Assembly (NCBI GenBank): GCA_030652035.1
Contig: JAUSBJ010000025.1
Span: forward strand, 1-63,663
Direction of reading: 5' to 3'
Length of the DNA stretch: 63,663 nt
Source: Sulfurimicrobium sp.
GTDB lineage: Bacteria > Pseudomonadota > Gammaproteobacteria > Burkholderiales > Sulfuricellaceae
Shown here piece by piece: positions 45,166 to 53,906 of this stretch; position 1 is the first letter of the stretch, and every line of letters starts with the position of its first letter. The notes beneath the pieces are model-generated. The model made no database searches. It worked only from the letters and a program-made list of their open reading frames with translations, and was not told the origin of the DNA. Position numbers and translations under genes: made by a program.

Positions 45166-47280
45166 CTAACTGGCTAACTTCGAAATATCCGCCACCTGAT
45201 TCATCAGGTCGCCCAGTGACTTGAGCAGGGCGAGGCGGTTGTTGCGTATCAGCGGTTCATCCGCCATCACCATCACGCTGTCGAAAAAGCTGTCCACCGC
45301 CTGGCGCGCACCTGCCAGTTGGGTCAGCGCGCCGGTGTAGTCCTCATTCTGGAGCAGGGCCGTGACCTGAGGCGCAAGCTGGTTGACCACTGCCAAGAGG
45401 TCGCGCTCGGCTGCCTCCTGCATCAGTGCCAAGTCGGCGCTGCCGCTGGGCGCGTCGGTCTTTTTCAGGATATTTTGAATGCGCTTGTTGGCGGAAGCCA
45501 GGGCGGCGGCTTCGGGCAATCTGCCGAATTCGCGAACGGCTTCGAGACGCGGGATGACCAGGTCGATGCGGGTCGGATTCTGGCTCACGACTGCCTCGAT
45601 TTCGCCCGCTTCAAAATGTTTGTCGCGCAGGTAATTCTTCAAACGCTCGAGCATGAAGCCATGCACGTCCACCACCACGCTTTCCGCCACCACTTCGCCG
45701 GGGAATTGCGCTTTTGACAGTTGCAGCAGGGACACCAGATCCAGCGGCATCTGTTTTTCGATCAGGATGCGCAACACGCCCAGGGCGTGGCGGCGCAGGC
45801 CGAAGGGGTCCTTGTCCCCGGTCGGTACCAGGCCGATGCCATAGATGCCCACCAAAGTGTCGAGCTTGTCGGCCAGCGAGGTGGCCGCGCCGATATTGTC
45901 CACTGGCAGGGTGTCACCGGCAAAACGGGGATGGTAATGGGCCTCGATGGCGTGCGCCACCTCCGGCGCCTCGCCGTCATGCAGCGCATAGTACTGCCCC
46001 ATGATGCCTTGCAGTTCAGGGAACTCGCCCACCATGTCGGTCAGCAGGTCCGCCTTTGCCAGCCAGGCGGCGCGTTCGGTTTTCTCAGCATCGCTGTTGA
46101 GGTGACGTGCGATTTCCCCCGCCAGCTTGCGTATGCGCTGGACGCGTTCGAGCTGGGTGCCGAGTTTGTTGTGGTAGACCACATTGCCCAGCTTCGCCAC
46201 GCGAGAATCGAGGGTTTTCTTGCGATCCTGGTCGAAGAAAAACTTGGCATCCGCCAGGCGTGGACGCACCACCCGCTCGTTGCCTCCGATCACCGCGCTC
46301 GGGTCGTCGGGCGTGATGTTGGATACGATCAGGAACTGGTTGCTCAGTTTTCCGGTCAGGTCCAGCAAGGGAAAGTATTTCTGGTTCGCCTTCATGGTCA
46401 GGATCAGACATTCCTGCGGCACGCCGAGAAATTCCTGACCGAAGCAGCCGAGCAGCACGTTGGGGCGCTCCACCAAGGCGGTGACTTCGTCCAGCAGTGC
46501 ATCATCCTCCACCGGTTTCGCGCCTCCGCCGATTTTCGCTGCCGCGTCATGAAGCTGGCGCTCGATCTCGGCGCGGCGTGCCGCGAAGCTGGCAATCACC
46601 GCCCCCTCGCTTTCCATCTGGGCTGCATAGCTGTCCGCATTCCTGAGGATTACCGGGCTGACCACGGCTTCGAAGCGGTGGCCTTGCGTTGCGCGGCCGG
46701 CGGTCAGGCCGAGCACGCTCACCGGGACCACCTCGGTACCGTGCAAGGCCACCAGACCATGCACCGGGCGCACGAAGTTGACTGTACTCCAGCCGGGGCG
46801 TTCACAATTTTCATGTAACTGGTAAGACATTACTTTGGGTATCGGCAGCTTGGGCAGCGCCTCGTCCAGCGCCTTTTGCAACCCTTCCGCCAGGGTCGCG
46901 CCCTTGGCCATGCTGTCGAAAAACAGTGCTTCGTTCTTGCCTTCGCCGGCACGCTTGAGGTTCGGAACAATAGACTCGTTCAGCCCCAGCGCGGCCAGCC
47001 GCTTCAGTAGCGCAGGCGTGGCCTGGCCCGTGGCATCCAGCCCCACGCTTACCGGCATCAGCTTGTGCGATACCGGCTTGTCCTCTGCCTGAACGGCAAC
47101 GCCCGCAACATGTACCGCCAGACGGCGAGGCGAGGCGAAAGGCGTCGTGGCTGCATCGGCCAGGGCCAGACCCTGCGCCTTGAGGGAATCCGCAATGGCG
47201 GCGGAGAAAGCTTCACCCAGTTTTTTCAGCGCCTTGGGCGGCAGCTCTTCGACGAACAGTTCTACGAGCAAATTTTCCAC
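45166..47280 (-). CDS. glyS: Glycyl-tRNA synthetase beta subunit
   Basis: This 704-residue protein begins LLVELFVEELPPKALK and contains the family region LIVSNITPDDPSAVIGGNERVVRPR with DPFGLRRHALGVLRIL. It is the tRNA-binding subunit of the alpha2beta2 bacterial enzyme. The start lies one base after the glyQ stop, so the two are coupled. Confidence 0.97.
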   Translation of the reverse strand: MENLLVELFVEELPPKALKKLGEAFSAAIADSLKAQGLALADAATTPFASPRRLAVHVAGVAVQAEDKPVSHKLMPVSVGLDATGQATPALLKRLAALGLNESIVPNLKRAGEGKNEALFFDSMAKGATLAEGLQKALDEALPKLPIPKVMSYQLHENCERPGWSTVNFVRPVHGLVALHGTEVVPVSVLGLTAGRATQGHRFEAVVSPVILRNADSYAAQMESEGAVIASFAARRAEIERQLHDAAAKIGGGAKPVEDDALLDEVTALVERPNVLLGCFGQEFLGVPQECLILTMKANQKYFPLLDLTGKLSNQFLIVSNITPDDPSAVIGGNERVVRPRLADAKFFFDQDRKKTLDSRVAKLGNVVYHNKLGTQLERVQRIRKLAGEIARHLNSDAEKTERAAWLAKADLLTDMVGEFPELQGIMGQYYALHDGEAPEVAHAIEAHYHPRFAGDTLPVDNIGAATSLADKLDTLVGIYGIGLVPTGDKDPFGLRRHALGVLRILIEKQMPLDLVSLLQLSKAQFPGEVVAESVVVDVHGFMLERLKNYLRDKHFEAGEIEAVVSQNPTRIDLVIPRLEAVREFGRLPEAAALASANKRIQNILKKTDAPSGSADLALMQEAAERDLLAVVNQLAPQVTALLQNEDYTGALTQLAGARQAVDSFFDSVMVMADEPLIRNNRLALLKSLGDLMNQVADISKLAS

Positions 47281-47281
47281 T

Positions 47282-48292
47282 TTACACCTTCACGGTATTT
47301 TTCTTGTCCGGAACAGGAACGTTAATTGACATTTCCAACCCCGCTTTTTGAATCATCGATTTGCGTTCTGGATCCTTTATTTCATCAATCTCTTCATGAC
47401 TCAATACGAGCGCCGCGATAGAAATATCCGCCATCGGGAACCCCAGCCTTGCGCGGCTATCCAGGTAGCTCTGGGCGACGCTCTTTGCCAGGTTGCGGAT
47501 GCGGCCGATGTAGGCGGCGCGTTCGGTCACCGAGATGGCGCCGCGCGCATCCAGCAGGTTGAAGGTATGCCCGGTTTTCAGCACCTGTTCGTAGGCCGGC
47601 AGGGCCAACTGGTGTTCCATCAGGTGTTTGGCCTGTTTTTCGTAGGCATTGAAGGCGCTGAGCAGGAATTCCACGTCGCTGTGCTCGAAGTTGTAGGTGG
47701 ACTGCTCCACCTCGTTCTGATGGTACACGTCACGGTAGGTCAGGCCCTTGGTCCAGGTCAGGTCGAATACGTTTTCGACACCCTGCAGGTACATCGCGAG
47801 CCGTTCCAGGCCATAGGTGATCTCGCCGGTGATCGGTTTGCAGTCGATGCCGCCGACCTGCTGGAAGTAGGTGAACTGGGTCACTTCCATGCCGTTCAGC
47901 CAGACTTCCCAGCCCAGCCCCCAGGCGCCCAGGGTGGGGTTTTCCCAGTCGTCCTCGACGAAGCGGATGTCGTTCTTCTTCAGGTCGAAACCGAGTGCTT
48001 CCAGTGAGCCAAGGTAAAGCTCGAGGATGTTTTCCGGTGCGGGTTTCAGCACGACCTGGAACTGGTAGTAGTGCTGCAGGCGGTTGGGGTTTTCGCCGTA
48101 GCGGCCGTCCTTGGGGCGGCGCGAGGGCTGGACGTAGGCGGCACGCCACGGTTCGGGGCCGATGGCGCGCAGGAAGGTGGCGGTATGGCTGGTGCCAGCA
48201 CCCACTTCCATGTCGTAGGGCTGGAGCAGGGCGCAGCCCTGTTTGTCCCAGTATTCCTGCAGGGTCAGGATAATCTGTTGAAAACTCAGCAT
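47282..48292 (-). CDS. glyQ: Glycyl-tRNA synthetase alpha subunit with extended C-terminus
   Basis: This is 336 residues from the ATG at 48292, where the conserved [13 protein letters not shown] begins; a frame open to 48319 adds nine residues. Catalytic core motifs are [40 protein letters not shown] and [20 protein letters not shown]. Family members usually end soon after LGFPM. Here about 49 further residues follow (including [17 protein letters not shown] and ending TVKV), roughly 30 more than E. coli GlyQ. No frameshift is evident, so this is a real extension. The rest of the protein is standard. Confidence 0.96.
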   Translation of the reverse strand: MLSFQQIILTLQEYWDKQGCALLQPYDMEVGAGTSHTATFLRAIGPEPWRAAYVQPSRRPKDGRYGENPNRLQHYYQFQVVLKPAPENILELYLGSLEALGFDLKKNDIRFVEDDWENPTLGAWGLGWEVWLNGMEVTQFTYFQQVGGIDCKPITGEITYGLERLAMYLQGVENVFDLTWTKGLTYRDVYHQNEVEQSTYNFEHSDVEFLLSAFNAYEKQAKHLMEHQLALPAYEQVLKTGHTFNLLDARGAISVTERAAYIGRIRNLAKSVAQSYLDSRARLGFPMADISIAALVLSHEEIDEIKDPERKSMIQKAGLEMSINVPVPDKKNTVKV

Positions 48293-48319
48293 GAAAATTA
48301 TTGGAATGGGGAAAAGCAC

Positions 48320-48593
48320 TGATTTTACTGCATTTCCGGGAGGTCGGGAATGACTGGCAAGAATTGATTAGGCTAGTCCTTGTGAATCCAGGAACAGAAG
48401 TTTAAGCTTTGGGAGCGAAAAAACTTATTGTGGAAACAATTGCCTGTGTGCGCTTTGGCAGAGCTGCGCAGCGTATTGTTTACATCCTGCGTTCTATCCT
48501 GTGACCCAGGATGAACTGCTTTTTATGGGGCGGCTGAAACTTCCTCCTCATTTCATTTCCGTTTCACGCTCCCCGCTTCAAATGGCACTGTGG
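48320..48593. other. Intergenic gap upstream of glyQ
   Basis: This 274-bp stretch between glyQ and the convergent side of the EAL-protein gene holds no credible gene. Its AT-rich half nearest glyQ is the likely promoter region for glyQS. I see no clear terminator for the EAL gene. Confidence 0.3.
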
Positions 48594-50981
48594 TTATTGC
48601 GCTGGTGTGGCCAACAGAGCGGCCACCCGTTCAGCGGCGATGTCGAAGTTCTCGATGGGAACAGGGCGGGAATAATGATATCCCTGCGCATAACGGCAAT
48701 TCATTTCACGCAGGAGTTGGGCCTGGTGGGCAGCCTCGACTCCCTCCGCCACGACATCCAGGCCGAGACTTCTGCCCATGGCAACCACCGCTTCGACCAG
48801 CGTCCGCTCGCTACTATGGATCTGCATGTCCTGCACGAAGGACTTGTCCACTTTGAGCGTGTCGACGGGAAAACGCTTCAGGTAGGACAGGGAAGAGTAG
48901 CCCGTGCCAAAGTCGTCCAGGTAGACGCGGCAGCCGATTTCATGCACCGCTTTGAGCCAGCCGAGGGCTTTTTCGATGTCGCTGAGGAACACCCCTTCGG
49001 TAATCTCCAGCGCCAGTCGGACAGGAGAAACCCCGTACCGTTGAAGGGCCTCAGACAGCGCGGAGGGGGGCAGCCCATCCGGGATTTGCCGGACGGAGAC
49101 ATTGATGGACAGGTGGAGGTCGCGGTTGTCTTGTTCCCAGACTGCAAGTTGGGCGCAGGCTGCATCCAGTACCCACAAGCCAATGTCGTTGATGAGGCCG
49201 GTCTGTTCGGCGATGGGGATGAAGGCGTCGGGCGGGACCAGCCCGCGGATGGGGTGTTGCCAGCGAATCAGGGCTTCTGCCCCGGCGAGGCGGTTGTAGC
49301 TCAGGTCGACGATGGGTTGCAGGTAGAGCCGGAAATCCCCATTGCGGAGGGCCAGGCGGAGGTCGTTTTCGAGATGGCGGCGCTGCTCCGCCACCTCGGC
49401 CAGGTCGGGATCGAAAAAGACCGCTGTGTCGCCGCCGCTGGCCTTGGCGTTGTCGAGAGCCAGTTCGGCATGGCGCAGCAGGGTTGGAACATCAACTCCG
49501 TCGTGGGGGAAAATGGCAATGCTGATGCTGGCGTGCAGCCGGATGGGAGATCCGTCGATAAAATGGCTCTGGCGCAGCGCCTGCAGGATGCGGCTGGCGA
49601 CCTTGTCGGCGTCCTCGCCCAGAGTGACGTTGTGCAGGATGATGCCGAAGGTGTCGGCGCTCAGACGGGCCACGGTATCGTTGTCCTTGACGCAGTTGGA
49701 CAACCGGGTCGTGGTGACCTTGAGAACCTCGTCACCGGCGGGGCGTCCGAGGCCTTCATTGATACGCTTGAATTCATCCAGATCAACCAGCATCAGCGTG
49801 TAGCCACCGCTTTGGATAAGCGTGTATTCCTTCACCAGGCTGTGCAGTTTTGCCTCCAGGCCGTGGCGGTTGGCCAGGCCGGTGAGCGGGTCGGTGACGG
49901 CCAGCAGTTTGGCGGTGGCCTCGGCCTCCTTGAGTTCGGTGACGTCATGCACCACCCCCTGCAGCAGGTTGACGCCGATGGGGCTGAGGACGAGATTCAG
50001 CCAGCGGCGGGTGCCATCTTGCAGGTGCAGGGAGAGATCTTTGGTTTTTGGAATGTTGTCGCGAAGTACTTCCTGTATCAGTTCGGTGAGGCGCAACGCA
50101 TTGTTCCAGGGCAACGCGCCAAGGTGTAGCGCGCCCTCAATAGCCTTGCTGCTGGGGACTTCCAGCAGGCGTTCGAAGGCCGGATTCCAGGAAGAGAGCC
50201 GGCCTTCGCTGTCGATAATGAAAATCCCGGATTCGGCATTCTCGAAAATGGCATGGTATTTCTTCTCATCCATTTCCCGTTGCAGGCTCAGCGCCCGTTC
50301 CTCTTCCAGCGACTCCATCAGGCGGCCGGCCAGCGCGTTGACATCATCCACGAGGCGTCCGATTTCCGTGTGAGCGTGTCCCTTGGGCGTTGACAGGCGC
50401 TCGCCGGCTTTTGCATCCATATGGTGCAGTCGATCGGACATGGCTTTGATGGGACGCAGAATGAGCAGCAAGGTGCCTGTCATCACAAGCACAAGCACGA
50501 TGAATTGCCAACCCAGTTGCAGCGCAACAAAACGGATCTCATCCTGAATGCCCCGTTCGATAAGCTCAAGATGGGGCGCCAACTGAATGCTGCCGATTAC
50601 CTGCTTGGTGTTGAAGGGAGAGTAGATGTCGCGCCGCAGGATGGAGGCAGGTTTGGTGATCGCTTCCGATGTTCCGGCACGTTGCCTGTGAGCCAGCCTT
50701 TGCTTGCCTGCGATGATGGTTACTTCCATGACTTCACTGTTGCTCAGGAGACCCTGAGCCACCTCGTCGGCCAGAGTCTGGTCCCCCACGAAACAGGCGA
50801 CTTGCACCGTGCTTTCTACCGTGTCGAGGAGTTGATGCAGCCGTGTGGTTGCTGTTTCGTAAGCCCGTTTATGTGTGACTGCGGCGGTAATGCTCATGGT
50901 GAGCAGGCCTAGCAGGCTGGAAATGACGACAACCATGGCAATGGAACGAAACAGGAGATTGTGTTTCCAGAGCGCTCTCAT
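48594..50981 (-). CDS. Membrane PAS-degenerate GGDEF-EAL phosphodiesterase
   Basis: This is 795 residues from the ATG at 50981, which has GAGGAA nearby; longer starts are possible. Two membrane segments (about 12-34 and 165-190) bracket a periplasmic domain, then HAMP (about 190-245), PAS (about 255-370), GGDEF-like and EAL domains. The cyclase signature is replaced by LSADTFGI (no GGDEF), so synthesis is unlikely. The EAL domain is complete (EALIRW, DDFGTGYSSLSYL, AEGVEAAHQ), so c-di-GMP breakdown is expected, possibly GTP-modulated by the dead cyclase domain. A PstS-like periplasmic protein and a porin are encoded directly upstream. Confidence 0.88.
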   Translation of the reverse strand: MRALWKHNLLFRSIAMVVVISSLLGLLTMSITAAVTHKRAYETATTRLHQLLDTVESTVQVACFVGDQTLADEVAQGLLSNSEVMEVTIIAGKQRLAHRQRAGTSEAITKPASILRRDIYSPFNTKQVIGSIQLAPHLELIERGIQDEIRFVALQLGWQFIVLVLVMTGTLLLILRPIKAMSDRLHHMDAKAGERLSTPKGHAHTEIGRLVDDVNALAGRLMESLEEERALSLQREMDEKKYHAIFENAESGIFIIDSEGRLSSWNPAFERLLEVPSSKAIEGALHLGALPWNNALRLTELIQEVLRDNIPKTKDLSLHLQDGTRRWLNLVLSPIGVNLLQGVVHDVTELKEAEATAKLLAVTDPLTGLANRHGLEAKLHSLVKEYTLIQSGGYTLMLVDLDEFKRINEGLGRPAGDEVLKVTTTRLSNCVKDNDTVARLSADTFGIILHNVTLGEDADKVASRILQALRQSHFIDGSPIRLHASISIAIFPHDGVDVPTLLRHAELALDNAKASGGDTAVFFDPDLAEVAEQRRHLENDLRLALRNGDFRLYLQPIVDLSYNRLAGAEALIRWQHPIRGLVPPDAFIPIAEQTGLINDIGLWVLDAACAQLAVWEQDNRDLHLSINVSVRQIPDGLPPSALSEALQRYGVSPVRLALEITEGVFLSDIEKALGWLKAVHEIGCRVYLDDFGTGYSSLSYLKRFPVDTLKVDKSFVQDMQIHSSERTLVEAVVAMGRSLGLDVVAEGVEAAHQAQLLREMNCRYAQGYHYSRPVPIENFDIAAERVAALLATPAQ

Positions 50982-50991
50982 GGCCATTTCC

Positions 50992-51426
50992 TCAGGGCGT
51001 GAATTCCATGACGATCTTGAGGCGTGCATCGACCTTGCTATGGTCTACGTAACCGATCGCCCCGCGGTTTCGAACAAGCCACTCCACTACCTCCATTTCA
51101 CTTGTTGCCTGGCGCGGAGGGGAAGTCCTGCCCGAGAAGATCAGGCGTGCCCAATAGGCATTGATTTCCGCCAGATCTTTGTTGACCAGCTTTTGATAGA
51201 ACTGAGCCTTTAGGGGATGGTCCGCCGGCTGGTCGATGGGCAGGGCCGCGAGGCCGGAGGGAAATTGACGGTAACGGCCCAGGAATATGTTGATCACCTC
51301 GTCACGGCTGAGACGCTCGATGCCGTTGCTGGCGTTGACCACCACTACCGGCTCAGCCACTGCATGAAAAGTGGCTAGCAAGGCCAGCAATGCCAGCAGG
51401 GCGGGGAGTTGACGGTGGATGATCAT
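50992..51426 (-). CDS. PstS-like small periplasmic binding protein
   Basis: This 144-residue protein has a signal peptide (about 1-24, LPALLALLALLATFHAVA). It covers the phosphate-binding-protein-like domain: VNASNGIERLSRDEVINIFLGR, LPIDQPADHPLKAQFYQKL and RGAIGYVDHS. It is about half the length of a transporter PstS and has no ABC partners. It ends 10 bp before the EAL phosphodiesterase start and begins 10 bp after a porin gene. This makes it a likely ligand-loaded signal for that sensor. Confidence 0.8.
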   Translation of the reverse strand: MIIHRQLPALLALLALLATFHAVAEPVVVVNASNGIERLSRDEVINIFLGRYRQFPSGLAALPIDQPADHPLKAQFYQKLVNKDLAEINAYWARLIFSGRTSPPRQATSEMEVVEWLVRNRGAIGYVDHSKVDARLKIVMEFTP

Positions 51427-51436
51427 GTGTATGCCG

Positions 51437-52657
51437 CTAGAACACGAAATCCAGCGTCAGGCTGAAAACACGCATGTTGCCGTTCCAGGCGGCAGGCGTG
51501 TCGTCACCACGGAAGGGGAACAGGGAATTAGGCGTTCCGCGTATCCAGTCCACCTGTCCCTTCAGAGCCAAATTATGTTGCAGATCCCAGCGTCCGCCCA
51601 GAAACAGGGTGTGCTGGTCGCTGTGGGTCTGGGACATGAGGTTGCTCGTCAAAGAGGCCAGGAAGGCCGGAGGAGGCGAGGTCAGGAGCTTGGCTGATGA
51701 TTTTACCCGGGAATAACCCAGGTAGGGCGTCACGTGGCCCAGGCGATAGCCTGCGATAGCATAGCCGGCTTTGCTGTTTTCATATTGGGTGCTTTCATGC
51801 CGGGTCTGGCTGAGCATCAATTGTAATTGGATCGGACCTTCGTCATAGAGCACGCCAAGGGAGTCGAAACGGCTCGATTTGCCTGCCACGGATAGTTCCG
51901 GGACAAAAGTCAGGAAATTTGCCGGCCCCCCCATGGATTCAACCAGGGCATTCATGGGTGTTTCGTTTTCGAAGTGAATCTGGGTGTGGCCAACACGAAC
52001 CTGCCAGGGGCCATAGAGGTAGTCTACATGTCCGCCAACGATCAATGAGCCCGCAAGATCCCACGGCTGAGTCACGAACGGGGTCTTCTCTGGAGATGCG
52101 CCAGCGTAGAATTTGCCACGCAGCAGGCCGCCAGTCATGGGCGTGGTCGCGCTGATATCCAGACCATCAACATAGGAAAAGACCAGAGCGCCGTAATAAT
52201 CCGGTGGTGGACGCACAGTGAGATTGGCATAGCCCACCAGGCGTGAATCGGACCGCATGTAGAATTCGGTTCCCAGGCGACCGGCGCGCAGGCTGAAATC
52301 CGGAGAGACATCATGGCGCAGGAACGCCCAGGTGACTTCGGGGGTGTAAGTGCCGTCATAGCGATAACGGCTGACCACCTGCATGACGCCCTCGGTTTGC
52401 TCGCTCAACTGGATGTTGGCCTGCAGTCCTAGGAGCGAGTCCAGCTTGCCCGACCAGTTCCGACTCAGGCCATCCGGAGAGGACAGATCACGTACAAACC
52501 GGACCGTATTGTTGTCGGAGCGGGCAACGCCCAAGGTGCCGAAGCCCTTCAGGGTAAGACTGGGCTTGCTGGTGGTATCAGCCTCTTCGCCTATACAAGG
52601 TAAGGCTGATGCCAAGGCCCAGAACAAGATTAAATTGAGACCATGTCTAAATTTCAT
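51437..52657 (-). CDS. Outer-membrane porin-like beta-barrel protein
   Basis: This 406-residue protein has a signal peptide (about 1-23) and alternating amphipathic strands, and it ends SLTLDFVF with the terminal Phe needed for BAM recognition. It fits a gram-negative porin (DcaP/OprO-like in style), but I cannot assign a substrate. It is first in an operon with a PstS-like periplasmic protein and an EAL sensor, so the three may form a nutrient-sensing path from the outer membrane to c-di-GMP. Confidence 0.75.
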   Translation of the reverse strand: MKFRHGLNLILFWALASALPCIGEEADTTSKPSLTLKGFGTLGVARSDNNTVRFVRDLSSPDGLSRNWSGKLDSLLGLQANIQLSEQTEGVMQVVSRYRYDGTYTPEVTWAFLRHDVSPDFSLRAGRLGTEFYMRSDSRLVGYANLTVRPPPDYYGALVFSYVDGLDISATTPMTGGLLRGKFYAGASPEKTPFVTQPWDLAGSLIVGGHVDYLYGPWQVRVGHTQIHFENETPMNALVESMGGPANFLTFVPELSVAGKSSRFDSLGVLYDEGPIQLQLMLSQTRHESTQYENSKAGYAIAGYRLGHVTPYLGYSRVKSSAKLLTSPPPAFLASLTSNLMSQTHSDQHTLFLGGRWDLQHNLALKGQVDWIRGTPNSLFPFRGDDTPAAWNGNMRVFSLTLDFVF

Positions 52658-52897
52658 CGTAATTACTCGCCAAGATTCAGGTCGGCGTCTTCCCCTGGGG
52701 AGTGACGTTGGTTGTTTGCTCAGTAAGGCCTGCTATGCTTGGCAGGGCGATGTGGGAATGGAGGCTTTATTTGTCTGCATCAAGGCGTATTGCGCACACT
52801 TTAAACGACAATCTATAAAGAGGTAAAGCAACGACTTATGCTAAGGACATTGTCAGATGATGTTTCAATTGCACCACAGTTTTTGCTGGAACGCAAT
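52658..52897. other. Intergenic gap upstream of the porin operon
   Basis: This stretch of about 240 bp before the porin start has no convincing gene. It should contain the porin operon promoter on the minus strand. No recognisable regulator site was found by eye. Confidence 0.3.
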
Positions 52898-52930
52898 CCA
52901 GGGGGCGGAGAACCCGCCCCCTGGATTTTT
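52898..52930. terminator. Strong GC hairpin terminator
   Basis: CCAGGGGGCGG (52898-52908) pairs perfectly with CCGCCCCCTGG (52914-52924) across a 5-nt loop. TTTTT follows on the plus strand. It lies directly after the stop of the DUF3365 gene on the minus strand, where the U-tract side is weaker. Confidence 0.75.
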
Positions 52931-53504
52931 AGAACAGTGGACGCTTGATGGTGATGGCGCCACGCAATTGGCCCAGTGTGTAACCGGTAGCCTTGTCGTG
53001 TGGGTATTCGGCGGCCAGAGTGTCCTTGGCTGCCTGAACGCGGACCTCATCCGTGCCGTGGCACTTGAGGCAGGCGTCCTGAGTCGGGATCGCCTTCATG
53101 TAACGGAAATACTTGCCTTGGGGTTCCGATACGATTTCTGCAAAATCCATGTTGGCTGGATTTTCCTTCTCCAGGCGCAGGTCAAAATCGGCCAGCACTT
53201 TCTGTTCCCAGGCATCTGGCGTGCCGAGCAGCGGATTACGGACTTTCTGCGAAACGCGTCCGACCTGCCAGCCGTTCTTGCGCGACAGGTCGGAAGCAAT
53301 GGCAGGGGCTACATTGCGGCATACCTTGATCGCTGATCCCGGGCCGTTGGCTTCCATTTCTTTTTTCAGTTCGCCGCCCAGTTGGGTAACAAACTCCTTT
53401 GCAACCTTGCGGGCCTCATCCTGATACTTGGCCATGTCGTCGGCCTGGGCAGGGACGGCGATGGAAGTGGAAAACGCAGCTGCAGCCAGATAACGCAGTT
53501 TCAT
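52929..53504 (-). CDS. DUF3365/Tll0287-like monohaem periplasmic protein
   Basis: This is 191 residues from the ATG at 53504, preceded by GGAG; the longer frame is unlikely. It has a signal peptide (about 1-21, YLAAAAFSTSIAVPAQA) and a PAS-like DUF3365 domain with one c-type haem site, DACLKCHGTDEV. Such domains serve as haem or redox sensors, alone or fused to signalling modules. It is monocistronic next to the GIY-YIG/lnt genes. Secretion and covalent haem attachment are expected; the partner is unknown. Confidence 0.85.
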   Translation of the reverse strand: MKLRYLAAAAFSTSIAVPAQADDMAKYQDEARKVAKEFVTQLGGELKKEMEANGPGSAIKVCRNVAPAIASDLSRKNGWQVGRVSQKVRNPLLGTPDAWEQKVLADFDLRLEKENPANMDFAEIVSEPQGKYFRYMKAIPTQDACLKCHGTDEVRVQAAKDTLAAEYPHDKATGYTLGQLRGAITIKRPLF

Positions 53505-53639
53505 ATTGTCGCTCCTTCGGTTGGGTTGGGTACTTGAAACCAACTGTGATGATTGGTTTGGGTCAATCCGTGCAGATATGATCTTCAGATCCGTGGACAT
53601 TGTATTTGTGTTTGGCCGGATGCGGAAGTCTTGGGCGTG

Positions 53640-53906
53640 TTAAGACGTCCAAGACCGGTCTGCTGCATTCGCTATGAGTGCGAGTTTGGCGGCACGACTT
53701 AATTTTTTGAGGGCTGTTTCGCGCCGCGAGGCGGAAGCGCGGTCAGTGTGGTGTTCGGAATATAGCAGCCGTACCGGCAAGCGGGAGCGGGTGTATTTCG
53801 AGCCTGTGCCAGCGTTATGTGCACTGAGACGTTTTTCCAGATCATTGGTGATGCCGGTGTAGAGCGTCCCGTCGGCACATTCCAGCAGATAGCATAACCA
53901 GCTCAC
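53640..53906 (-). CDS. GIY-YIG domain protein (UPF0213/YhbQ-like)
   Basis: This is 88 residues from a GTG at 53906 that overlaps the lnt TGA (GTGA). A frame open further upstream would overlap lnt by 40 bp and is less likely. The domain starts WLCYLLECADGTLYTGITND, with Tyr-Thr-Gly-Ile-Thr replacing YTGIT/YIG, plus a conserved Arg in LEKRLSAHN and Glu in RETALKKL. Small single-domain proteins of this type are common in Bacteria and poorly characterised; nuclease activity is not shown by sequence. Confidence 0.88.
   Translation of the reverse strand: MSWLCYLLECADGTLYTGITNDLEKRLSAHNAGTGSKYTRSRLPVRLLYSEHHTDRASASRRETALKKLSRAAKLALIANAADRSWTS

Noticed and set aside
48501..50129. 542-residue open frame on the plus strand
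   Set aside because: It mirrors the EAL protein gene on the other strand, which has clear PAS/GGDEF/EAL motifs.
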